Shown: one piece after another, positions 14,952 to 22,566 of the stretch
Layout: every line of letters starts with the position of its first letter
Numbering within the stretch: position 1 is the first letter of the stretch
Assembly: GCA_903945175.1 (NCBI GenBank)
Contig: CAJAUM010000100.1
Coordinates: 70,709-134,708 of the forward strand
DNA: 64,000 nucleotides
Direction of reading: 5' to 3'
Source of the DNA: an uncultured Bacteroidales bacterium
GTDB taxonomy: Bacteria; Bacteroidota; Bacteroidia; Bacteroidales; FEN-979
The notes under the pieces: model-generated
The model's input: only the letters and a program-made list of their open reading frames with translations
Told to the model about the DNA's origin: nothing
The model's database searches: none
Position numbers and translations under genes: made by a program

Positions 14952-15036
14952 TGACAGCGTGACGAAAGCGTGACGAAATCGTGACAACGTGACGAAATCG
15001 TGACAGCGTGACGAAATCGTGACAGCGTGACGAAAA
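14952..15036. repeat. Tandem 19-bp GTGACG-type repeat
   Basis: Three units of GTGACGAAATCGTGACA plus GC or AC (19 bp) are flanked by shorter GTGACGAAAGC and GTGACGAAAAC versions. The same GTGACGGAAA or GTGATGGAAA stub stands just left of the other R1 elements. The array leads directly into R1 copy C, so it may have grown from the flank of that element. Confidence 0.65.
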
Positions 15037-15049
15037 CTACTTATCGAAA

Positions 15050-15253
15050 CAATATGTTACCACAAAAGCAGCCTCAGCCAATTGCGGTGCTTCAATACTG
15101 TTGTATCTATAAATATCCATCGAGCTGTTGGCGTAGCTGCGTTGTGGTAACTATTGTTTGAGTACCTGCGTTGCGGCAACTATTGTTTGAGTACCTGCGT
15201 TGCGGTAACTATTGTTTGAGTACCTGCGTTGTGGTAACTATTGTTTGAGTAAC
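15050..15253. repeat. R1 hairpin element, copy C (three extra 29-bp units)
   Basis: The stem runs from CAATATGTTACC at 15050 to GGTAACTATTG ending at 15156. Three 29-bp units follow at 15157-15185, 15186-15214 and 15215-15243, each beginning TTTGAGTACCTGCGTTG and ending CTATTG, then a partial fourth. The loop sequence differs more from A, B and D than the arms do. The stop codon of the neighbouring ATPase gene lies inside the last unit. Confidence 0.85.
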
Positions 15254-16491
15254 CATTTCCACACCGGAATTACTTCTATATTTATTCCTTGTTCCGAAAT
15301 AGTATCTTCTTCATCTTTGGTGATAACGACCATTTTTTTTACATCGATTTGCCTTGACATTTTTAGCAGCGCGCCCACTTCACGTTTGCGAGTCTCTGCA
15401 TCCTGCAGGCTATAACATACCTGTATAGCCAGTTGCTCTTCCAAAACATAGAAATCAACCTCTATGCCATGGTGATAAAAATAAACGGCGTTGTCATACA
15501 AACGTCGCAGTTGAATGGCAACCTGGTTTTCCAACAACGAAGTCAACGGGTCGACCAGGAAAAGATTGAGGATGCCATTGTCGATAAAATAATATTTTTT
15601 ATTTGCCTCCTTTTCGGCCAGCTTTGCACAAATATTTTCCATTGGAAATGTCAGCCACGACTCTTTCAGATAACCCAAATAATCAATAACCGTGTCGGTG
15701 CTGATTTTTTTTCCTGAAGAGGATACAACATTTGCCAGTCGGTTAAATGAAGTGGGTTGTTTGACGTTTTCGGCTAATTTTCGGATAAGCACCCGCAAGG
15801 CGAAATCGTTGCGAATCTGATGGCGGGTAAGTAAATCGCCAAAAAAGATTTTTTGGTAGAGACTGCTTAGCCAGGCTCTCTTGTCGGTAATATGAGTTAA
15901 TTCAGGTAAACCGCCAAAACGAAAATAATTGTCAAATGCTTTTATTATTTCGGCACGATACCGAAAAATAAAGTTCCTGTCAGTAAGATCGATACCCAAT
16001 GAAGTCAGATATTCCTTAAATGAAAATGGATAAACATTTTGAATGATGTATCGCCCACCCAGGATAGTAGCTATTTCATTGCTAAGCATTTTTGCATTGC
16101 TTCCGGTTATATAAACCCGGTAACCATGGTCGGCAAGCCGACGTGCAAATTTTTCCCAACCATCCACAATTTGTATTTCATCGAGAAAAAATATCGGTTT
16201 GCAGTCGAACATCTCCTCGTAACAAACTTTTATGCGGTCTAAATCTTCGGTGGCCAATGAAGCAATCCGGTCGTCCTCAAAGTTAAAATAAAGAATTTCA
16301 TCCTTTGAATGACCTGCATCCAACAGATGACGTATTTGCTGGAACATCAGGTATGATTTTCCAACACGACGTAAACCTACAAACACATAATTGAGTTTGT
16401 CCTCAATGATATAAGGACGTTCCTGAAATGAAACCTCCATCACTTTTTGCTGATATTCTGCGATTAATAGTTTTACAATTTCTTTATCCAT
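15238..16491 (-). CDS. AAA_14/DUF4143 ATPase, copy 2 (intact)
   Basis: A 417-aa protein with Walker A GLRRVGKS at 39-46, Walker B IFFLDEIQIV near 100-109, sensor VYITGSNAKMLSNEIATIL near 130-148 and YPFSFKEYL near 158. A DUF4143 region follows: winged-helix TDTVIDYLGYLKESWL, then IDNGILNLFL and the PDDEXK-like IEVDFYVLEEQLAIQVCYS. The C-terminal VIPVWKWLLKQ resembles the tail IIPAWKWLL of copy 1, so the two belong to the same subgroup. The TAG stop is supplied by R1 copy C, so the present C-terminus may differ slightly from the ancestral one. Upstream lie three 14-bp operator-like repeats around a -7 box. Confidence 0.85.
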   Translation of the reverse strand: MDKEIVKLLIAEYQQKVMEVSFQERPYIIEDKLNYVFVGLRRVGKSYLMFQQIRHLLDAGHSKDEILYFNFEDDRIASLATEDLDRIKVCYEEMFDCKPIFFLDEIQIVDGWEKFARRLADHGYRVYITGSNAKMLSNEIATILGGRYIIQNVYPFSFKEYLTSLGIDLTDRNFIFRYRAEIIKAFDNYFRFGGLPELTHITDKRAWLSSLYQKIFFGDLLTRHQIRNDFALRVLIRKLAENVKQPTSFNRLANVVSSSGKKISTDTVIDYLGYLKESWLTFPMENICAKLAEKEANKKYYFIDNGILNLFLVDPLTSLLENQVAIQLRRLYDNAVYFYHHGIEVDFYVLEEQLAIQVCYSLQDAETRKREVGALLKMSRQIDVKKMVVITKDEEDTISEQGINIEVIPVWKWLLKQ

Positions 16492-16500
16492 ATATTTCTA

Positions 16501-16580
16501 TCGATTATACCCGACACAAAAATACGATTTTTATCGAATATACTCGACATGAAAATATAATTTTTATCGAATATACATGA
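16501..16580 (-). promoter_or_regulatory. Three near-palindromic operator-like repeats of ATPase copy 2
   Basis: TCGATTATACCCGA (16501-16514), TCGAATATACTCGA (16534-16547) and TCGAATATACATGA (16567-16580) are spaced 33 bp apart, about three helical turns. The middle one is palindromic at 12 of 14 positions. The minus-strand -7 box TATTTTTG (complement of 16517-16524) lies between the first two. A dimeric regulator binding on one DNA face would cover the promoter. Confidence 0.6.
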
Positions 16581-16726
16581 TGAAATGATTGATCCATTTC
16601 GATAAACCTGGCTTTCCCTTCTGGTATTTCATTCAATTCGCCACCAAGATATTTTTTATTCGTTGCAAAATCAGTATTCTCAGGGATAATTTCGACTTCA
16701 TCCTTGTTGAATTTACTCAGTAGCCA
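16572..16726 (-). pseudogene. Coding remnant resembling a small antitoxin
   Basis: The minus strand is open for about 52 codons: WLLSKFNKDEVEIIPENTDF, then ATNKKYLGGELNEIPEGKAR and FIEMDQSF. The pattern of a K-x-YL-x-EL block followed by an IPEGKARF-like segment resembles small Bacteroidota antitoxins, though I cannot name the family. No start codon and no toxin gene adjoin it. It runs into the operator repeats on one side and R1 copy D on the other. Confidence 0.35.
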
Positions 16727-16755
16727 TATGGGCGTGACGGAAACGTGAAGGAAAA

Positions 16756-16892
16756 CAATATGTTACCACAAAAGCAGCCTCAGCCAATTGCGGAGTTTCA
16801 ATGTGGTGATACATATAAGTTAACCATCGAGCTGTTGGCGTAGCTGCGTTGTGGTAACTATTGTTTGAGTACCTGCGTTGCGGTAACTATTG
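16756..16892. repeat. R1 hairpin element, copy D (one extra 29-bp unit)
   Basis: The stem runs from CAATATGTTACCACAAAAGC at 16756 to GGTAACTATTG ending at 16863, with one 29-bp unit at 16864-16892. The arms match copies A-C closely. A short GTGACGGAAACGTGAAGGAA lead precedes it. The right flank (AGTGACCAATGACCAAT) enters an ATPase relic. Confidence 0.85.
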
Positions 16893-16917
16893 TTTGAGCA
16901 ACCAGTGACCAATGACC

Positions 16918-17225
16918 AATTTTTGTCACGTCTTCATTGAGGGTTTTATCCCCAAGGAAAAAGTCGATTTCGCTTTTATTTTCATAAATATACGCGGGAT
17001 GGTATTTTCGCAAACGCAGGTAAACTTAGTTTTCAAACAGGCTGCCTTTATCCCTGAACCCGGCAAACAGGCAACGAATGCCGGTATCAGCTGCATAGAT
17101 CTTTTTGGGAGATATCATCAACCAGTTCGCGCAAATAATCAGCATTTCCTGAAAGCACATAGGCAGGAATTCCACCGGTTTTAAGAAAATCATCAAAGTA
17201 GTGCGGAGGAGCGTCATGAAATTAT
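16918..17225 (-). pseudogene. DUF4143 ATPase relic with deletion, frameshift and stop
   Basis: Minus-strand pieces in two frames: HYFDDFLKTGGIPAYVLSGN then ADYLRELVDDISQKD, followed after a deletion and frame change by SPKKIYAADTGIRCLFAGFR and DKGSLFEN. A stop (TAA, where the family has ENYVYL) comes next, then VYLRLRKYHPAYIYENKSEI and DFFLGDKTLNED. These are successive blocks of a DUF4143 ATPase, with the P-loop domain entirely gone. Decay is advanced. Confidence 0.7.
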
Positions 17226-17264
17226 ACAGTTTATGGAGGACAATGAAGTTCCCCTGCAGGAGTT

Positions 17265-20200
17265 TCAGATGATGGTCAGCTTCACGATCATCAGATCGTG
17301 ATCGCTCCTGATCTTTACAAAATAACATCCCTTTGGCGCACCCGACAGATCAAATGAATAACGTTTGCTGCCTGAACATTTTTTCAGGTATATTGTTTTC
17401 CCTAAATAATCGAGGATGGTCACCTCCATCTCCTTCATCCCCACCTTCCCGGTGATGATCTCAAACACACCGGTGTTCGGGTTCGGAAAGATCCGGATCT
17501 CCTCCTTTGTTATATCCTTTGCAGAGACAACCGAGGCCTCCTGGGTTACTGTCACCACCAGGGGGGTGATGCCGGCAACGGTTACGGAGATATTGGCTAT
17601 TCGCGGACTGTAGGTTACATTCTCGGTGTAATCAGCCAGGATGGTCCCGTTCCCGCTACCCGAATTGGTTACGGTACACCAGGGCGCCTCGCTCAGCACA
17701 TTCCAGGCTGTATTGGAGGTTACATCGAATGAGGTGTTTCCGGCCAGCGCCGTGACATCCTGGTTTGCCGGGGCAACAGAGAGCAGGGGAAGCGTTCCTG
17801 CCTGGGTTACGGTGACCGTTTGTGCGGTAACACCGGGTGCGCTGATGGTGAGTGTGGCCATCCGCGGGGCGACATCGGGGTTTTCAAGGTAGCCGGCTGT
17901 GATTGTTCCATTCCCGTTTCCTGATGCCGGATCGGGCGTACACCAGGTCATGTTGCTTGAAACCGTCCAGCCTGAGTTTGAAGTAACCGTGAAATTGGTC
18001 ACCCCTGAGGTGGCGGGGACATCCTGATTGGGAGGCGTGACGGAAAGTACCGGAGCTGCCCCGGCCTGGGTCACGGTGACCTGTTGGTTCTGCAATCCCG
18101 ATACAACAAATGTAAGCACTGAAACCCGGGGGAGGATCTCCGTGTTTACCTCATAGGTTGCTGTAATGGTCCCGTTGCCACTTCCCGAGGCCGGGGTTGG
18201 AACACACCACAAAACATTGCTTGAAACAGTCCAATCGGCATTGGAGGTGACCGAAAAGGTAGTTAACCCGGCCGGGGCGGTTACATCCTGATTGGAGGGA
18301 ACGACCGTGAATACCGGCGTGATACCCGCCTGGGTGACCGTCACGATTTTGGTTGGCGCACCGGGGGCTGAAACTGTGATGTTGGCGATGCGCTGGGTTG
18401 TCGTTGCATTCTCGGCATAGGTCGCAACAATGGTTCCGTTCCCGGGACCTGAAGGGGTGACTGTGCACCAGGAGGTTGCGTCACACACAGCGGTCCAGCC
18501 GATCGGGCAGGTGACCGAAAAGGTTGTTGTTCCGGCCGGTTCGGTTACATCCTGGTTTAAGGGGGTAACAACGAGATTAATCCCGGAGGTTCCGGTAATC
18601 AGAATGTCGTCGATGCAAACGCCACGACCATACATGGCATCTCCTTCAAAGGCAATCTGGAAGGTTGAGGAGATGGTAGTAAGGCTGATGGTCTCTTCGG
18701 TCCAGGTTGTTAGGTTCTGGGTGTAGGTTTGCAGTAAATTCCATGTTTCCGTTGCGGAGGTCCGGTAGTAAATTCTTAACTCATCCTGGTCGGGGGTCCA
18801 GAGTGCCTGGGTATGCCAGAATTTCAATTGAACATTGATGTACCCGGAAAGGTCAAAAACCGGCGTGATCAGCTTGTTCTTATTGCTGGCTGAAGTGTTG
18901 TCTTTCAGGCAGGCGTTGTAAGTTCCTGTGTGTGCGTTGGCGGGATATCCGCTCCCGTTTCCTGTTAAAAACTGCCATGCCGGATTGGCGTTTTCCTCCG
19001 ACCAGCAGGCAGGCCGTAAGGCCCCCCCCTCAAATCCTTCACTGAATGGCAGGGCGATGATGGTCCCGCACAATGTTGTAAACTGCAGGTCGTCGCCATA
19101 AAAGGTTCCGTTGCTGTTGGTGGCATAGGCCCGGATATGATAGGTAGTGACGGGTGACAGGCCGGTAATGGAGCTTATGAATACCCCTGTGCCGGAGCCG
19201 TCGGTGGTATAGCTTCCCGAGATGGTTGGGTTTGCTGTGGTAGCCCAGCACACGCCCCTGGCTGTTACAGGACTGCCGCCATCGGTGATCACATTTCCCC
19301 CGGAGGTTGCCGAATTGGGTGTAATGGCTGATGCGGCAGTTGTAGTAACGGAAGCAGCCCCGGGGGCAAAGGTCATATCCTGCCCGTTGGTGTTCCCGTC
19401 GGCATTTACCCCGACCGCCCTGAAGTGGTAGGTTGTAACGGGTGTAAGTCCGGTAAGGTCAGCGCTGATATTCACTGCGGAGGTTCCTGATCCGGCCGAG
19501 CCGGTGGTGGTGGTATTTCCATAGCTGATACTGGTTCCCCATTCAAAATAATAGGATGTGGCCAGTCCGTTGGGGTTGATCGTTCCATTGAGCGTTGCCG
19601 TGGCCAGGGTGACACTGGTGGCAGGAATGGTGACGACCGTAGGAGCATTCCCGAATTTGAAGGATGCAATCCGGGTCTTCCTGGTACCACCGGAACCAAT
19701 ATATTCGGATGTAAACCAAAAGGTCTCGTTATCGGCGGGGTCAACGCACATCTGCGAATAATCTCCCCAGCGGTTATAACCGGACTGTGCGTTGGCTCCG
19801 CTGATGATCGACTCTTCAGGGATATCGAGGATGCCGGCGCCGGCAACATAGGCGCCCGCCGACTGGCCGGTGTAACGGATGCTGGGATAGACCGTTGAAC
19901 TTGAAACAGAATAACCAAGCGCGATTTTATTGTTGGGGTTGAGCATGATGCTCCCCATCCATCGTGAATGGATATCAGGGGCGTAGGTGCCCGACTGCCT
20001 GAGGGTCCAGCTTCCCGAGGTTTTTCTCAGTTCATACCAGCGGACGCCGGCATGGTTGGTCTGATCTACATCCACCGTATGACAGCAAACAATGGTCTGG
20101 TAGGAGTTAAAGTTGCGGTACTGCGGTACATTCATCACCACCTGCGGGATGGCGTCGAGTTTCTGGCTGGTTCCCGGCTGAACAATGTTATCCCAGGTGA

Positions 20201-21230
20201 TTCCAAAGTCACTGTCGAATGGGGGAACGCTTAACTGTTGAACACGGGCAAAGGTGGATGCTGCCGGGCTGGTCCAGTTAACGGCCAGTTCGTAAATCCA
20301 CAATTCATCACTTCCTCCTCCAATGGCATCATCGTTAAAGGCAATGAATAACCCCGGAGAACCTGCGGGGGCGAATGCGCCATCATTGTCAACAGGAGGA
20401 ACACACATGAATCCATCGATGGAGGTCGGCCTGTTGGGATTATTGAATCCAACATACTGGGCCGTCTGTCCCAGCAAAATCTTCGACCGCTCAAACACGT
20501 AAATATCTTTGGTAGAACTGTTGTTGTCGCCCATATAGTACCCATCCTGCCAGATGCTGAATTTGGGATAGTCAGGCATGGCGTCGACCACAAATGAATA
20601 GGTATACCAGCTTCCGGTAGGATCGTTGGTTACTGAAACGGCCATCAGGATGTAGTTGGTGGCTCCGGTAATGGAAAACTCGGTGACAAACCAGCGGTCG
20701 GCCTGTTCATCATAGAGGATGATGGGATCGCCGTCGTTGTAATTTGAGCCCGGTACCCCGTTGAAAAGGAGGTTCATGTTGGTGGGACCTGCTACCACTG
20801 CGCCCGCCTTATTATAAATGGCGTAGACACAGTTGATGGTCTGCATGAAATGGTTGGGACCTGCCGTTCCGTTGCAATCGGGAGGATAATAGGGAGAGGT
20901 TTGGCCGTCGAAATTGGCAATGGGCGCCCTGGGACTGCCGTTGGTTCCCATCGTTTGCTGCCACACCGGATCGGGACCCTTTGGCAGAGCTGATGAAGCA
21001 AACGGGTAGGAACGATGGTTCAAACCTTCGTTTCTCTCCCGGCCATCGGCCTGGAGCTCCATTTGATGAAGTTGCGCGGGAGTCATGGCTGGCAGATCCC
21101 TCAGGGGCCGACTGGTTCCCAGAAAAGTTCCTGTGCCGATGAACAAAGGTTTCGCCGGCTTATCCTGGGCATTTAAGGATAACAGTGACTGAAACAAAAT
21201 GAAAATAAGGATCAGGGTAACTTTTTTCAT
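17265..21230 (-). CDS. T9SS-secreted surface protein with FN3, adhesin and four BACON domains
   Basis: A 1321-aa protein with signal peptide MKKVTLILIFILFQSLLSLN. Residues ~80-535 form a beta-rich region (PPDCNGTAGPNHFMQTINCV, DPIILYDEQADRWFVTEFS) of beta-propeller appearance. Two FN3-like modules follow at ~535-715, and a cleaved-adhesin/MAM-like domain at ~720-880 (LPFSEGFEGGALRPACW). Four BACON repeats of ~88 aa lie at ~882-1234, each with NQDVTA and ending VTVTQAG. The C-terminal ~85 residues (IRIFPNPNTGVFEI, GKTIYL, GCYFVKI) are a type A T9SS sorting domain. It is exported through the outer membrane and probably anchored; BACON domains are thought to bind carbohydrate or mucin. Substrate unknown. 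Confidence 0.9.
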   Translation of the reverse strand: MKKVTLILIFILFQSLLSLNAQDKPAKPLFIGTGTFLGTSRPLRDLPAMTPAQLHQMELQADGRERNEGLNHRSYPFASSALPKGPDPVWQQTMGTNGSPRAPIANFDGQTSPYYPPDCNGTAGPNHFMQTINCVYAIYNKAGAVVAGPTNMNLLFNGVPGSNYNDGDPIILYDEQADRWFVTEFSITGATNYILMAVSVTNDPTGSWYTYSFVVDAMPDYPKFSIWQDGYYMGDNNSSTKDIYVFERSKILLGQTAQYVGFNNPNRPTSIDGFMCVPPVDNDGAFAPAGSPGLFIAFNDDAIGGGSDELWIYELAVNWTSPAASTFARVQQLSVPPFDSDFGITWDNIVQPGTSQKLDAIPQVVMNVPQYRNFNSYQTIVCCHTVDVDQTNHAGVRWYELRKTSGSWTLRQSGTYAPDIHSRWMGSIMLNPNNKIALGYSVSSSTVYPSIRYTGQSAGAYVAGAGILDIPEESIISGANAQSGYNRWGDYSQMCVDPADNETFWFTSEYIGSGGTRKTRIASFKFGNAPTVVTIPATSVTLATATLNGTINPNGLATSYYFEWGTSISYGNTTTTGSAGSGTSAVNISADLTGLTPVTTYHFRAVGVNADGNTNGQDMTFAPGAASVTTTAASAITPNSATSGGNVITDGGSPVTARGVCWATTANPTISGSYTTDGSGTGVFISSITGLSPVTTYHIRAYATNSNGTFYGDDLQFTTLCGTIIALPFSEGFEGGALRPACWSEENANPAWQFLTGNGSGYPANAHTGTYNACLKDNTSASNKNKLITPVFDLSGYINVQLKFWHTQALWTPDQDELRIYYRTSATETWNLLQTYTQNLTTWTEETISLTTISSTFQIAFEGDAMYGRGVCIDDILITGTSGINLVVTPLNQDVTEPAGTTTFSVTCPIGWTAVCDATSWCTVTPSGPGNGTIVATYAENATTTQRIANITVSAPGAPTKIVTVTQAGITPVFTVVPSNQDVTAPAGLTTFSVTSNADWTVSSNVLWCVPTPASGSGNGTITATYEVNTEILPRVSVLTFVVSGLQNQQVTVTQAGAAPVLSVTPPNQDVPATSGVTNFTVTSNSGWTVSSNMTWCTPDPASGNGNGTITAGYLENPDVAPRMATLTISAPGVTAQTVTVTQAGTLPLLSVAPANQDVTALAGNTSFDVTSNTAWNVLSEAPWCTVTNSGSGNGTILADYTENVTYSPRIANISVTVAGITPLVVTVTQEASVVSAKDITKEEIRIFPNPNTGVFEIITGKVGMKEMEVTILDYLGKTIYLKKCSGSKRYSFDLSGAPKGCYFVKIRSDHDLMIVKLTII

Positions 21231-21387
21231 ATGTTCTTTCTTTAATGAATTGGTACTGATAATGTAAGCGATACGTGATTAAGTTGGATGTGACAGCGTG
21301 ATGTCCTGGTTAGTTCTGATTATTTTCCAATGGCCGCCTTTTGCGGGGCCGATGCGTTTAAGAATGCCAATGATGCGGTTTTTCAAT

Positions 21388-21395
21388 CAAAATTA
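21388..21395 (-). promoter_or_regulatory. Possible -7 box of the BACON-protein gene
   Basis: On the minus strand TAATTTTG matches the TAnnTTTG consensus, about 160 bp upstream of the ATG at 21230. If used, it gives a long 5' leader. Otherwise the 346-bp gap 21231-21576 shows no gene or clear repeat. Confidence 0.35.
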
Positions 21396-21576
21396 GTAAA
21401 AATAAGTTATTTGTGACCAGGATCTGGCATTTTCTTCTCCGTTCCGGTTTGTTATTCACAGCATATTTATTTTTATCGGTGTTCACCGAAGAACAGGGTC
21501 TTCGATTTAACCGTAATATTTGGAATATCAGGCGCAGTATTACGCTTAATTTTGGAATTGAAAAATAAATATTGGG

Positions 21577-22038
21577 TTACTTTTCAAGGGGTAAGTTCTT
21601 TAATAGGGTTCTCGAATATTCCACAGTTTTTTTGCAACATTCGAGCAGTATACCTGAATATTTCAGCACTTCGCCGAAAAGGTCCCTGAGCGCATCTGGA
21701 AGATATTCATGTGTGATTTCATTTCTCAGAATCCTGATTTTTACAAGGTATTCTGCTTCAGCAATCAAACCTCGTTTCTCGCCCTGGTTGATCCTGTCGC
21801 GGATGGAACCGGGCGCAATCAATTCAAAATCATCCATGGCACGAAATACCTTTTGGATCAAAATATCGCTCAAACGGGAAAACCTGGCTGTAAGCGCTTC
21901 AAATTCGGTCAATTCATCCATTGACAAATCATCTCTGATTCCAATAACATTACATCTTTTCATTGACCATTCAAAGACGTTGATTGCATCATCAAGGAGC
22001 CGGATTTCCTCCGATAACAAAGTTGTTGGGTCGGTCAT
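21577..22038 (-). CDS. HEPN-domain (HepT-like) toxin
   Basis: A 153-aa all-helical protein. RILRNEITHEY near residues 104-114 has the R-x(4-6)-H RNase motif of HEPN proteins (R-N-x3-H). It overlaps the preceding MNT gene by 4 bp. HepT-type toxins cleave RNA and are neutralised by the MNT partner. The N-terminal half (IRLLDDAINVFEWSMKRC) fits the helical bundle. The pair differs in family from the HEPN/MNT locus at 10 kb. Complete frame, probably functional. Confidence 0.8.
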   Translation of the reverse strand: MTDPTTLLSEEIRLLDDAINVFEWSMKRCNVIGIRDDLSMDELTEFEALTARFSRLSDILIQKVFRAMDDFELIAPGSIRDRINQGEKRGLIAEAEYLVKIRILRNEITHEYLPDALRDLFGEVLKYSGILLECCKKTVEYSRTLLKNLPLEK

Positions 22039-22316
22039 AATTCAATACAATCAGGGTAAATAAAATCAACAAACGGATCGGGTTGATTTTTATTAATAAT
22101 AATGTCGATCTTTTGTTCATCCAGTTGTTCCAGGATTTTAAATTTCAATTCCATTTTCGCACTGAAATCCATTCTGTTACTCAAAACCAACAGATCAATA
22201 TCTCCACCTTTCAAACTGTCATTTACCCTCGAGCCGAAAAGAAAAACCCTGGCTTCAGGGTCGATCCCCGTTACACTTGTTTTTATCATATTTATCTGTG
22301 AAGCCGCGAGTCGCAT
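22035..22316 (-). CDS. MNT-family nucleotidyltransferase antitoxin
   Basis: A 93-aa minimal nucleotidyltransferase. ARVFLFGSRVNDSLKGGDID then LLVL contains the GS-x(n)-D-x-D motif, and QKIDIIINK near residues 67-76 holds the third acidic residue. It is the first gene of a two-gene operon with the HEPN gene (4-bp overlap). A 19-bp motif identical to one before the other MNT locus lies 31-49 bp upstream. Length and motifs are normal for the MntA group. Confidence 0.88.
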   Translation of the reverse strand: MRLAASQINMIKTSVTGIDPEARVFLFGSRVNDSLKGGDIDLLVLSNRMDFSAKMELKFKILEQLDEQKIDIIINKNQPDPFVDFIYPDCIEL

Positions 22317-22346
22317 ATATCAAAAGTAATAAAAAAACAAATCGAA

Positions 22347-22365
22347 TGTCAAATTATTTAACGCA
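22347..22365 (-). promoter_or_regulatory. 19-bp motif shared by both HEPN/MNT loci (copy 2)
   Basis: TGTCAAATTATTTAACGCA lies 31 bp before the MNT start at 22316. It is identical to 10416-10434. Seen on the minus strand it reads TGCGTTAAATAATTTGACA. A shared regulatory site is possible. Confidence 0.45.
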
Positions 22366-22510
22366 TGACAAGTGACGCAACCTGTGTAAGGCCTTCGTCG
22401 GGAATGAAAAAGTCGATTTCGAATTGTTCCCTGAGATAATAGAGATCTTTCGGATTGGTCTCCCTTTCATTTTCCGAATGGCACTCCGGAAAACAAACAG
22501 GGATGCCCCA
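22366..22510 (-). pseudogene. Short DUF4143 ATPase relic
   Basis: The minus strand reads ENERETNPKDLYYLREQFEI followed by DFFIPDEGLTQVASL. The E-I-D-F-F segment is the PDDEXK-like heart of a DUF4143 C-terminus (compare IEVDFYV in ATPase copy 2). No other part of the gene survives. It lies between the MNT promoter motif and the intact ATPase copy 3. Confidence 0.45.
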
Positions 22511-22566
22511 TGCGTACACGGGAATTCAATCGTTACGCCACAACCTTGAATATGATCAATGAATAC

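Noticed and set aside
15157-15243. Regular 29-bp repeats resembling a CRISPR array
   Set aside because: The units are directly tandem, without spacers, and no cas gene is in the window. They belong to the R1 element.
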